From the NCBI GenBank assembly GCA_900548075.1, contig URJD01000013.1:1-20207 (forward strand): a DNA stretch of 20,207 nucleotides, read 5' to 3'. Source of the stretch: an uncultured Collinsella sp. GTDB lineage: Bacteria > Actinomycetota > Coriobacteriia > Coriobacteriales > Coriobacteriaceae. The notes beneath the pieces are model-generated. The model did no database searches, was not told the origin of the DNA, and saw only the letters and a program-made list of their open reading frames with translations. The position numbers and the translations under genes were made by a program. Position 1 is the first letter of the stretch; the number at the start of each line of letters is the position of its first letter. Below, piece after piece: positions 1 through 6,190 of this stretch.

Positions 1-86
1 CGCTCGTTCACGATTGAGATTCTGTAATTCCGTTTTGTCGACTCGTATCGCGAGGCACAAGGAGCCTGCGAGATAAGGAGCTAAAA
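1..86 (+). other. Leader of lacC and possible tail of an upstream gene
   Basis: Frame 1 is open from base 1 to a TAA at 25-27, and frame 2 to a TAA at 74-76. Either could be the last codons of an upstream gene, but too little is visible to decide. A strong Shine-Dalgarno sequence (AAGGAG, about 75-80) sits 6 bases before the lacC ATG. No clear promoter is visible, so lacC may be transcribed from upstream. Confidence 0.3.
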
Positions 87-1022
87 ATGATCCTCACCGT
101 TACGATGAACCCGTCTGTCGATACGCGCTATCAGCTCGATGAGCTCGTTATCGACGACGTCAACCGTGTGACGCCCGAAAAGACCGCCGGCGGCAAGGGC
201 CTCAACGTGGCCCGTGTGCTGGGTCAGCTGGGTGACGACGTTGTGGCAACCGGTCTGCTCGGCGGCCACATGGGCGCCTACATGGCTGAGCTCATGGACG
301 CCAACGGCATTAACAACGACTTTGTGCCCATCAAGGGCGAGACTCGCATTTGCCTCAACATCCTCCACGCCGGCAACCAGACCGAGCTGCTCGAGAGCGG
401 CCCGACAATTGCCCCCGAGGAGCTCGATGCCTTTACTGCCAAGTTTACCGAGCTTGCAGGCAAGGCCGACGTCGTCACCATTTCGGGTTCGCTGCCCCGC
501 GGTGTCGAGGCAGACTACTATGCCAAGATTACGGGCATTGCCGAGAACGCCGGCGCCAAGGTGTTGCTCGATACCTCGGGTGCTTCGCTCGAGGCCGCCC
601 TTAAGTCCGAAATTAAGCCCGAGCTGGTCAAGCCTAACCTGACCGAGATCAACGGCCTTTTGGGCACGAGTTTTACCACCGACGATGTGGACGAGCTCCG
701 CGCCGCGCTCGCCTCTGACGCCCGCTTCTCCGATATCCCCTGGGTCGTCGTGTCCATGGGCGCCGCCGGTTCCGTGGGCTTCCATAACGGCCGTGCGTTC
801 CGTGCCAAGACCCCCGATATCCCCGCCGTCAACGCTACGGGCTCTGGCGATTCGACCATTGCCGGCTTCGCACATGCGATTGCTGCCGGCGCCGACGATG
901 AGACGGTGCTGCGCACCGCCAACACCTGCGGCAAGCTCAACGCCATGGATCCCATGACCGGCCATCTGGTCATGGACCGTTGGGACGAGGTCTACAACGG
1001 CGTTGTCGTGACCGAGCTGTAG
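87..1022 (+). CDS. lacC: Tagatose-6-phosphate kinase (PfkB family, LacC-like)
   Basis: Predicted to phosphorylate D-tagatose 6-phosphate with ATP to the 1,6-bisphosphate in the cytoplasm, the third step of the tagatose route for lactose and galactose. The 311-residue length is normal for the family. Visible are the N-terminal MILTVTMNPSVDTRY, the first PfkB signature KTAGGKGLNVARVLGQLG (residues 32-49), the TISGSLPRG segment near 131-139, and the ATP/catalytic signature NATGSGDSTIAG (249-260) with the presumed base Asp255. The GSGDS form and the C-terminal NAMDPMTGH resemble streptococcal LacC more than FruK, although 1-phosphofructokinase is the main alternative. The start is fixed by AAGGAG six bases upstream. 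Two lacG genes and LacE-type permeases in the same window support the assignment. The stop is followed by a nagA remnant and a YhcH-family gene on the same strand. Confidence 0.82.
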   Translation: MILTVTMNPSVDTRYQLDELVIDDVNRVTPEKTAGGKGLNVARVLGQLGDDVVATGLLGGHMGAYMAELMDANGINNDFVPIKGETRICLNILHAGNQTELLESGPTIAPEELDAFTAKFTELAGKADVVTISGSLPRGVEADYYAKITGIAENAGAKVLLDTSGASLEAALKSEIKPELVKPNLTEINGLLGTSFTTDDVDELRAALASDARFSDIPWVVVSMGAAGSVGFHNGRAFRAKTPDIPAVNATGSGDSTIAGFAHAIAAGADDETVLRTANTCGKLNAMDPMTGHLVMDRWDEVYNGVVVTEL

Positions 1023-1046
1023 GAGCTTGGGTTGCGGCCCCGGCAT

Positions 1047-1187
1047 CGCTTGCTAGCTCATGTCGACCACAAGTGCGGTAGCATTACGCTGGGGCGCGAC
1101 GCCGAGCTTGTCGTGTTCAATCCCGACCTTACCCTGGTCGAGACGTATGTGGGTGGCAACGGCGTCGGTAACGCGTTTGCCGAGTAG
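1047..1187 (+). pseudogene. 3' remnant of N-acetylglucosamine-6-phosphate deacetylase (nagA-like)
   Basis: Between lacC and the YhcH gene, the frame ending at TAG 1185-1187 reads LLAHVDHKCGSITLGRDAEL and then VVFNPDLTLVETYVGG. This is the typical C-terminal strand region of NagA and related amidohydrolases (GSI..G.DADLVV.. DL.V..T.V.G). There is no start codon or Shine-Dalgarno site in this frame, and the rest of the roughly 380-residue enzyme is absent, because the frame runs straight back into the lacC stop codon. I infer a deletion that removed most of a nagA gene and joined its tail to the end of lacC. Another amidohydrolase tail is possible. Confidence 0.6.
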
Positions 1188-1219
1188 CCGCCAAAGAAAC
1201 GATCCGAGAGGGGATTTAG

Positions 1220-1693
1220 ATGATTTACGGTGCACTGGGCGATATCGAGGAATACCGCGGAATGCTCAAGGGGCTCGACGTGCTGATCGATTGGCTCGAG
1301 GAGAACGACCCGGCGCAGCTCGAGGTCGGCAGCCATCCGATTCTGGGCGACAAGGTCTTTGCGAACGTCATGGCTCCCACAACGCGTCCCGAGGCCGAGG
1401 CTCACTATGAGACGCATCAGCGCTATCACGATCTGCAGATCGACGTCGAGGGTCGCGAGGCCTTTAAGGTTGCCACGGGCAGCCTGACGCTGGTCCAGGA
1501 GTTTGACGAGAAGGACGACTACGATCTGGTCGATTCCGACGCTTCGATCGCCGGCGATCTTGCCGACGATAAGTTTGCACTGTTTGTTGCCGGCGAGCCT
1601 CATATGCCCACGCTCGAGTTCCCGGGCGATGGCGCACAGCCGGTCAAGAAGATCTGCTTTAAGCTGCTTGCCGACGCTTACTGGCAGGAGTAG
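1220..1693 (+). CDS. YhcH/YjgK/YiaL (NanQ)-family protein, putative sugar anomerase
   Basis: A 157-residue cytoplasmic protein of the YhcH/YjgK/YiaL cupin-like family (DUF386). Members include NanQ, which speeds anomer interconversion of N-acetylneuraminate. Family marks visible are the N-terminal MIYGALGDIEEYRGM, the central YETHQRYHDLQIDVEG (about 69-84) with the conserved His/Glu set that binds metal, and FVAGEPHMP near 122-130. The length is normal for the family. The start is supported by GAGAGGGG about 5 bases before the ATG. The preceding nagA remnant suggests that this gene once sat in an amino-sugar or sialic-acid operon and is now behind lacC. The exact substrate cannot be told from sequence. 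A terminator follows. Confidence 0.75.
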   Translation: MIYGALGDIEEYRGMLKGLDVLIDWLEENDPAQLEVGSHPILGDKVFANVMAPTTRPEAEAHYETHQRYHDLQIDVEGREAFKVATGSLTLVQEFDEKDDYDLVDSDASIAGDLADDKFALFVAGEPHMPTLEFPGDGAQPVKKICFKLLADAYWQE

Positions 1694-1751
1694 CGCGCTG
1701 CTCGGCTGAGCTGCTCGTCTGATGGCGTGATTCCATTGAGGAGCGCGCTTG

Positions 1752-1802
1752 AGCCCCGTTAATCGTGGTTCCCTTGGGGATTGCGGTTGGCGGGGCTTTT
1801 TT
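1752..1802 (+). terminator. Rho-independent terminator after the lacC-yhcH operon
   Basis: AGCCCCG (1752-1758) pairs with CGGGGCT (1791-1797), and the T-run extends to 1802. The long loop holds a smaller CCC/GGG pairing. It closes the plus-strand unit ending at 1693. Confidence 0.7.
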
Positions 1803-1868
1803 GTTGAGTAGGGGAGTTGCCGGCGGCGTTGTGTTTGGGTTGGCGCACACGCACTCAAAATCGGCAAC

Positions 1869-1890
1869 AAAAAAGCCGCCCGAAGGCGGC
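1869..1890 (-). terminator. Rho-independent terminator of the tRNA-Thr gene
   Basis: Read on the minus strand, GCCGCC-TTCG-GGCGGC (1890-1875) is followed by TTTTTTG. This is a compact UUCG-type tetraloop hairpin lying 12 bases past the tRNA 3' end. Confidence 0.8.
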
Positions 1891-1902
1891 TATCTTGTGC
1901 AA

Positions 1903-1978
1903 TGGAGCCAGCGACCGGGCTCGAACCGGTGACCCCCGCTTTACGAGAGCGGTGCTCTACCAACTGAGCTACGCTGGC
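1903..1978 (-). tRNA. tRNA-Thr (anticodon CGU)
   Basis: The 76-base minus-strand gene folds as a full cloverleaf. The acceptor GCCAGCG/CGCTGGC has discriminator T and an encoded CCA. The D-arm is GCTCAGTTGGTAGAGC. The anticodon arm CCGCT-CTCGTAA-AGCGG carries CGT at positions 34-36, reading ACG (Thr). The T-arm is ACCGG-TTCGAGC-CCGGT. A terminator lies just downstream and a sigma70-like promoter upstream. Confidence 0.95.
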
Positions 1979-2017
1979 GGCCATGTGATGACGCAACAGA
2001 GGCGTCAACGGCTGTCT

Positions 2018-2046
2018 ATGATACGGGACATCGCAAATCTGCGCAA
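2018..2046 (-). promoter_or_regulatory. Probable promoter of the tRNA-Thr gene
   Basis: On the minus strand TTGCGC (2046-2041) is followed after 17 bases by TATCAT (2023-2018). Start of transcription near 2011 would give a leader of about 33 bases before the tRNA. Confidence 0.5.
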
Positions 2047-2135
2047 GGGTTCTGACGGCTTTTCTCACTTTAAATGCACTAATATTGGAGACGCGATGTC
2101 TTGCTCTTACGGGTCTCAAACAGAATGGGGCAGCG

Positions 2136-2618
2136 ATGGCTCAACCCAAGATTCTCCTCACACGCATCGACGACCGTTTCATTTACGGACAAGACGTTGA
2201 GCTGTGGAGCGAAGCCGTGGGCTCCAACCTCGTCCTGATCGTCAACGATGAGATCGCGGCGGATTCGCGCCAATGGGCACCCATGAGGGTGGCGGCGCCA
2301 AAAGGCGTTTGGATGCGGTTTTTCTCGGTGCAAAGGACCGTCGACATCATTCATACCGCAACGCCGCGTCAATGGATTCTGGTCATGGTGGCCTCACCCG
2401 CCGATGCGCTCGCGCTGGTTAAGGGTGGTGTGCCAATAACCAAGATCAGCATCGGCCATATGCAGGCAGAGGAGGGTAAGCGTCCCGCAACACCCGCAGT
2501 TGCCGTGGACGACACAGACGTCGCTGCTCTCAGAGAGCTGCAAAAGCTCGGCATAGAACTAGAAATCCGCTACCTCCCCAGCTCCAACCCCGACCCCATC
2601 GAAACCTTGCTCAATTGA
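2136..2618 (+). CDS. Mannose-class PTS EIIB-like protein lacking the phospho-His
   Basis: The 160-residue protein matches the mannose/fructose/sorbose-class EIIB domain along its whole length: ILLTRIDDRFIYGQDVELW at the N-terminus, IVNDEIAAD near 42, and a C-terminal alpha/beta region. In catalytic members the segment reads DDRLIHGQ, and its His carries the phosphate passed from EIIA to sugar. Here the residue is Tyr17 (DDRFIYGQ), so phosphotransfer by the usual chemistry is not expected. The gene stands alone, with no EIIA, EIIC or EIID neighbour, so a regulatory or sensing role, or decay of a former PTS operon, is inferred. ATG 2136 is preferred because it begins right at the domain edge and has GGGG (2127-2130) upstream. 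An in-frame TTG at 2085 would add 17 unrelated residues. A 34-codon reading frame with a good GGAG site starts at ATG 2096 and overlaps the start in another frame. Confidence 0.75.
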   Translation: MAQPKILLTRIDDRFIYGQDVELWSEAVGSNLVLIVNDEIAADSRQWAPMRVAAPKGVWMRFFSVQRTVDIIHTATPRQWILVMVASPADALALVKGGVPITKISIGHMQAEEGKRPATPAVAVDDTDVAALRELQKLGIELEIRYLPSSNPDPIETLLN

Positions 2619-2649
2619 TCCCTTGGGGACGGAGGGAAAGGGATCAATT
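2613..2649. repeat. 12-bp perfect inverted repeat overlapping the stop of the EIIB-like gene
   Basis: AATTGATCCCTT (2613-2624) and its exact complement (2638-2649) are separated by 13 bases containing GGGGACGGAGGG. The stop codon (TGA 2616-2618) lies inside the left arm. It could serve as a weak terminator, since T's continue to 2650, or be a copy of a dispersed palindromic repeat. Confidence 0.6.
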
Positions 2650-2683
2650 TGCCTTCGTAGGGGGTCTGTGTGGCGCCGTCTGC

Positions 2684-2837
2684 CAAAACTATGCCGGTTT
2701 ACTACGACGAATTGCTTATCGCCGAGCATGCCAAATTTGCGGAGAATAAAACAGCAGGTAGACGAGTTGTTAATTTTTTATAAACCAGCGCGTGGTCGGA
2801 CATCGTGGGTTCATCGTAGTAATTCGGCATAGTTTTG
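2684..2837. repeat. MITE-like 154-bp element with 27-bp terminal inverted repeats
   Basis: The left end (2684-2710, beginning CAAAACTATGCCGG) and the right end (2811-2837, whose complement begins CAAAACTATGCCGA) match at 24 of 27 positions in inverted orientation. The roughly 100 bp between them carries no convincing gene. Because the ends are mirror images, both strands contain a short frame beginning MP(V/N)YYDE (30 and 42 codons), which I take to be a by-product of the repeat. No clear target duplication is seen at the edges. Confidence 0.55.
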
Positions 2838-2882
2838 TTATGTCACCAATTCGGTGGCATCGAAAAAAAAGATTTAGGCATG

Positions 2883-2917
2883 AAAAAGCGCCCGTCGGCG
2901 GTGTGCCGGCGGGCGCT
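2883..2917 (-). terminator. Rho-independent terminator of galM
   Basis: On the minus strand AGCGCCCG (2917-2910) pairs with CGGGCGCT (2894-2887), with a further GC-rich inner stem and a T-run complementary to 2883-2887. It lies 27 bases past the galM stop. Confidence 0.8.
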
Positions 2918-2943
2918 GCTGTGCGATATGTCGCGTTGTGGGC

Positions 2944-3996
2944 TTAGTGCCTCATAAAGTGGTATTCGATCACATTGCTGTAGGGATGACCCGGGCCCAC
3001 AATGCCCTGCGGGAACAGCGGCTGGTGCGGTGTGTCGGGGTACATCTCGGCCTCGAGGGCAAAGCCGGCGCCCCAGCCATAGTTGGCATCGTCTTTGGCG
3101 TGCTCGTCGCCCAGCCAATTGCCGGTGTAGAGCTGCACGCCCGGGGCGGTGGTGTAGTAGTCCAGCTCGCGACCGGTCCACATCTCCTCGACATGTAGGG
3201 CGCGACGCAGGTTGCGGCCGTACTGATAGCCATCGATGCACAGGCAGTGATCGTAGCCACGGGCCTGCTTAATCTGCGGGTCGTCGGCCTCCATGCCGGG
3301 TGCGATGGGGCGCAGCTCGCGAAAGTCAAACGGTGTTCCCTCGACCGGAGCGATCTCGCCGGTGGGGATGTTCTGCTCGTTAATGGGCAGGTAGTGGGCG
3401 GCGTTGGCCACAAAGAAGTGCTCGCAGTCCATGCCGGCGTTGTGGCCGGCAAGGTTAAAGTACGTGTGGTTGGTCATGGACACGTAGGTGGCGCGGTCGC
3501 TCTCGCAGCCGTATTCGATACGGAAGCGTCCGGTGCGCGTCACGGTAAACACGGCCGTAAAGGTGCGGTTGCCGGGCAGGCCCAACTCGCCATCCTCAAG
3601 CGAGGTGGTCATACGCACGGCATTGTGGAGCTCGTCGAGCTCAACGTCCCACACGCGCTTGTGCAGGCCATGCTCAAGGTCGCTGTGCAGGTTGTTGGCA
3701 CCCTCGTTGGCCGGCATATGCCAGTCCATGCCGGCGATGGTGATCGTGGCACCCGCCGTGCGGTTGGCCACAGGTCCGATGGTCGCGCCAAAGCAGGCGG
3801 GGTTGTCAAAGTAATCCTCGAGCTTATCGAAGCCCAGCACCACATCGCGCACGTTGCCAGGGATGTCGGGTACGTCGATGCCCAATACGGTAGCGCCATA
3901 GTCCATAATGCGAACGCAGATCTCGGGCCCGTTGAGGGTGTAGCGATGAACGGGGGTACCGCACGGCGCGGTGCCGAAAAGCTCGGAAGTGATCAT
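2944..3996 (-). CDS. galM: Aldose 1-epimerase (galactose mutarotase)
   Basis: Interconverts alpha and beta anomers of galactose or glucose in the cytoplasm. The 350-residue protein has the family landmarks: NNLHSD with His104, the catalytic-acid segment MTNHTYFNLAGH with His177, GYDH near 247-250, GVQLYTGNWL (286-295), and GFALE with Glu315 at the position of the catalytic base. ATG 3996 is chosen because it starts at the domain (MITSELFG) and has TAGGA about 7 bases upstream. A longer frame back to 4056 would add 20 residues with no family match. The gene is monocistronic between its own terminator and a divergent DeoR-family regulator 205 bases away, which is a plausible controller. Its job fits the beta-galactoside genes in the window. 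Confidence 0.9.
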   Translation of the reverse strand: MITSELFGTAPCGTPVHRYTLNGPEICVRIMDYGATVLGIDVPDIPGNVRDVVLGFDKLEDYFDNPACFGATIGPVANRTAGATITIAGMDWHMPANEGANNLHSDLEHGLHKRVWDVELDELHNAVRMTTSLEDGELGLPGNRTFTAVFTVTRTGRFRIEYGCESDRATYVSMTNHTYFNLAGHNAGMDCEHFFVANAAHYLPINEQNIPTGEIAPVEGTPFDFRELRPIAPGMEADDPQIKQARGYDHCLCIDGYQYGRNLRRALHVEEMWTGRELDYYTTAPGVQLYTGNWLGDEHAKDDANYGWGAGFALEAEMYPDTPHQPLFPQGIVGPGHPYSNVIEYHFMRH

Positions 3997-4201
3997 TTGG
4001 TTCCTAACATCGAGGTATTTCCGACAAACTGTAGCGCGAACAAGCGAGATTATCACTACACCCCACTAAAGCAGGGGGTATTTTTCTCAAAAAAGTGATG
4101 ATTGGAGCTGTGCGGGCGTTCATTTCTGACGCGCGCGAGTCTGATACAATTTGTTCGTTATTGTTTGAATTGACGTGAGCGTGGAACAGCGAGGACTCAT
4201 C
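3997..4201. promoter_or_regulatory. Divergent promoter region of galM and the DeoR-family regulator
   Basis: For galM a GATAAT-like -10 (complement of 4049-4054) is present without a good -35. For the regulator, TACAAT (4145-4150) is a good -10 with only a weak -35. Just downstream, TTGTTCG (4151-4157) and TTGTTTG (4161-4167) form a direct repeat with a 10-bp period, a plausible operator for a DeoR-type protein. A small CCCC/GGGG hairpin lies near 4060-4078. Confidence 0.35.
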
Positions 4202-4966
4202 GTGATTAAAGCGGAGCGACAGGATAAGGTTCGGCAGCTGCTCGAGGAACAGGGAACGGTCTCGGTCAAGGAGATTTCGGATGCGTTAGGTGTCTCGGAT
4301 ATGACGATCCGCCGTGACCTTGAGGAGCTTGCGAGCCTGGGCGAGATCGAGCGCGTGCACGGCGGAGCCCGCAGTGCGCAGAGCCGTCCACACGCTATGC
4401 TGCGCCATGAGTATTCGCACAGCGAAAAGCGCACGAAGCATGCCGAGGAAAAGTTGCAGATTGCGCGCCGTTCTGTGGAGCTTATCGAGGAAGGCTCGAC
4501 CATCTTTTTGGGCACGGGCACCACGGTTGAGCAGATGGCCTCGATGCTGCCGGCGTTTCGCCTGCGCATTGTGACCAATTCGCTTTCGGTGTTTAACCTG
4601 CTCGAGGCGCGCGAAGACTGCGAACTGTGCCTGGTGGGCGGCGTGTACCGCCGCCGCACTGCCGCCTTTGTGGGCCCCACGGCCGAGGACACCTTGCGCG
4701 CACTGGGGATCGACGCAGCCTTTATCGGCGCAAACGGCATCTTGGACGGCGACGTGTCCACGTCCAACATGGAAGAGGGCCGCATCCAGCAGCTCGCCTT
4801 TAGCAAGGCCGACTCGCGCTATCTGATCGCCGATTCCAGCAAGATCGGTAAGCGCGACTTCTACACCTTCTGCCGTCTGGACAGCCTGGACGCCGTGGTG
4901 TGCGAGCCGGGTATCGCCGCCGAAGATCGTGCCGCCATCGAGGAGCATACGCAGGTCATTTGCTAG
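4202..4966 (+). CDS. DeoR/GlpR-family transcriptional regulator
   Basis: A 254-residue sugar-responsive repressor. Residues 5-56 form the DeoR winged helix-turn-helix (GTVSVKEISDALGVS, then TIRRDLEELASLGEIERVHGG). Residues 75-235 form the sensor domain with the phosphosugar-binding loop LGTGTTVEQMA (103-113), VTNSLSVFNLL, LVGGVYR, FIGANGI and LIADSSKIGKRDF. GTG 4202 is preferred because GAGGA (4191-4195) sits 6 bases upstream and the domain begins there. A GTG at 4175 would add nine residues without a good ribosome site. It is divergent from galM, and the direct repeats at its promoter suggest autoregulation. A broken copy of residues 124 to about 220 lies at 9325. The ligand is probably a phosphorylated hexose, but this is not visible in the sequence. 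Confidence 0.88.
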   Translation: MIKAERQDKVRQLLEEQGTVSVKEISDALGVSDMTIRRDLEELASLGEIERVHGGARSAQSRPHAMLRHEYSHSEKRTKHAEEKLQIARRSVELIEEGSTIFLGTGTTVEQMASMLPAFRLRIVTNSLSVFNLLEAREDCELCLVGGVYRRRTAAFVGPTAEDTLRALGIDAAFIGANGILDGDVSTSNMEEGRIQQLAFSKADSRYLIADSSKIGKRDFYTFCRLDSLDAVVCEPGIAAEDRAAIEEHTQVIC

Positions 4967-5022
4967 CTAGCGCTACGGGATTGCCAACGGGCGATGCGGG
5001 AGGACTTTAACCTCCTGTCATT

Positions 5023-5076
5023 GTGGAAACCAGCGCGTCAGCGCTACGCGATATGACGCGCAAATGAGGATTCCAC
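5023..5076. repeat. Nested inverted repeat upstream of the 40-bp-period array
   Basis: GTGGAA (5023-5028) pairs with TTCCAC (5071-5076), and inside it GCGCGTCA (5033-5040) pairs with TGACGCGC (5054-5061). A GGAGG/CCTCC hairpin precedes it (about 5000-5016) without a T-run. The unit is 54 bp, nearly the length of the 55-bp palindromes that begin 10 bases downstream, but its sequence is different. Confidence 0.5.
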
Positions 5077-5086
5077 TATCAAATTG

Positions 5087-5382
5087 TCTCAACCTGTGAT
5101 ATCTAGGCGGCCAAAAGTGAGTCAGATGTTACAGATCGAGATTTTTGGCTCGGCCTATTCCGTTTGTCTCGATCTGTAACAGCTAGGACCGAAAAATTCA
5201 GCTAGTTGTTACAGATTGAGATTGAGAGGATTGACCTGTGCATTCATCTCAATCTGTAACATCTAGACGTCCAAAACCGGTCTTAGTGTTACAGATTGAG
5301 ACAATTCGGCGTGGTCTACCTTGTTTGTCTCGATCTGTAACGGTTAGGACTTAAAAACTCGGCTACGTGTTACAGATCGAGA
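5087..5382. repeat. Array of eight 15-bp motifs alternating in orientation every 40 bp
   Basis: The motif TGTTACAGATYGAGA and its complement TCTCRATCTGTAACA alternate at 5087(-), 5127(+), 5167(-), 5207(+), 5247(-), 5287(+), 5328(-) and 5368(+). Starts are 40 bp apart with a single 41. Each (-)/(+) pair forms a 55-bp palindrome with 15-bp arms around a 25-base centre of the type CTAGGaC..AAAA....gCTA. Successive palindromes are separated by 25-26 bases of more variable sequence, giving an 80-bp unit repeated four times. The first unit is the most degenerate. No gene is present from 4967 to 5398. The array ends 17 bases past the GntR stop codon, and a shorter copy lies at 11074-11208. Its function is unknown. 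Confidence 0.9.
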
Positions 5383-5398
5383 TAAAAGAAAAAGAACA

Positions 5399-6118
5399 TT
5401 AGGACTTGAAAATAAAGTTTTGATAAGGGACCCGCCCAGTTAAGACGGTGCGGCAGACAATTGAGATTAGTTTGCCTCCGGAGTCGTAAGCATAATGAGT
5501 CAGTTCGATGACCGGAAGTTTTGCAACACCATAATTACTGGCTTCGGAATCGCTAAGCTGACGTGCTCTATAGCTTTCCCTAACAGATTGGATAGACTTG
5601 GACAAGTCGTCCATGATTCTGCTAAATGCCTGAAAATCTAACTGGTTATTCGGAACGCGCGACTTTGAAATGAAGAACGTATCAGCGCCTATGAAGCTGC
5701 CTTCAAGTTCGTAGGTCAATTCAAGACGCTGAATTTCATCGCGACTTTGACATCCAAATTGTTGGAGCATCATGACGGAAATTGGACGACCTGATGTGAG
5801 GCCGCCGAAATGTTTGGTGATGGCATCCGGATCAACGCCATCGCAATGGCTTGCAAAGTCAAAGTCTAAAAGTGAATTGAGCTCGCTAACGCGTTTCGGT
5901 GCAACAAACGATCCCTTACCTTGGATTCGATAGATACTTCCACGACGCTCCAGCTCACTCATGGCAAGTCGGACGGTTGTTCTGCTTACGGCGTATTCGT
6001 CGCAGAGTTCCATTTCTGTTGGAAGTTTATCGTCTGCTTGATATTCATCGACGATCTGCTTGAGCAGCGCGTCGGTGAGCTGTAAATAGAGTGGCCGTTT
6101 TTCGTGTGTATCGAGCAT
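5399..6118 (-). CDS. GntR-family transcriptional regulator with UTRA domain
   Basis: A 239-residue DNA-binding protein of the HutC/UTRA branch. Residues 9-76 form the GntR winged helix (PLYLQLTDALLKQI, then LPTEMELCDEYAVSRTTVRLAM and the wing YRIQGKGSFV). Residues of about 90-235 form the UTRA ligand domain, ending YQNFIFKS. ATG 6118 is preferred because TGAGG lies 5 bases upstream. The ATG at 6136 would add six residues and has no comparable site. The gene is second in a minus-strand pair, 72 bases after the 6191-7111 gene, and faces a divergent PTS permease. An 18-bp palindrome at 7158-7175 in the shared promoter region is a candidate binding site. The coding sequence looks more A/T-rich than the flanking lac genes. 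The effector is probably a phosphorylated sugar delivered by the adjacent PTS (inference). Confidence 0.88.
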   Translation of the reverse strand: MLDTHEKRPLYLQLTDALLKQIVDEYQADDKLPTEMELCDEYAVSRTTVRLAMSELERRGSIYRIQGKGSFVAPKRVSELNSLLDFDFASHCDGVDPDAITKHFGGLTSGRPISVMMLQQFGCQSRDEIQRLELTYELEGSFIGADTFFISKSRVPNNQLDFQAFSRIMDDLSKSIQSVRESYRARQLSDSEASNYGVAKLPVIELTHYAYDSGGKLISIVCRTVLTGRVPYQNFIFKS

Positions 6119-6190
6119 TAGAGCCTCAGTTTGCATGTTGGTTATACCTGATGGTTGCCTCAGTCGGGATGTAACGTGGGCAAGGTAACC

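Noticed and set aside
1058..2119. Minus-strand frame of 353 codons containing AQLVEHRSRKAGVTGSSP
   Set aside because: That peptide is the familiar false translation of a tRNA-Thr gene; the frame also runs through two terminators and antisense to the YhcH gene.
2096..2200. 34-codon frame with a GGAG site before the EIIB-like gene
   Set aside because: The peptide is Ser/Arg/His-rich without recognisable features and overlaps the real start in another frame. It is noted only as a possible leader peptide.
2691..2783. Short gene beginning MPVYYDELL in the palindromic element
   Set aside because: The mirrored end of the element yields the same start on the other strand and there is no ribosome site, so it is better explained by the inverted repeat.
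3000..3030. Apparent loss of the catalytic Glu in GalM (PGH where many members have PGE near the C-terminus)
   Set aside because: The catalytic Glu lies earlier, in GFALE (Glu315), and is present.
3247..4098. Plus-strand frame of 283 codons across galM
   Set aside because: Antisense to galM, which has the conserved catalytic residues and its own terminator.
5087..5382. CRISPR array
   Set aside because: The repeats alternate in orientation, the 25-base intervals fall into two recurring classes with shared sequence, and no cas gene is present.
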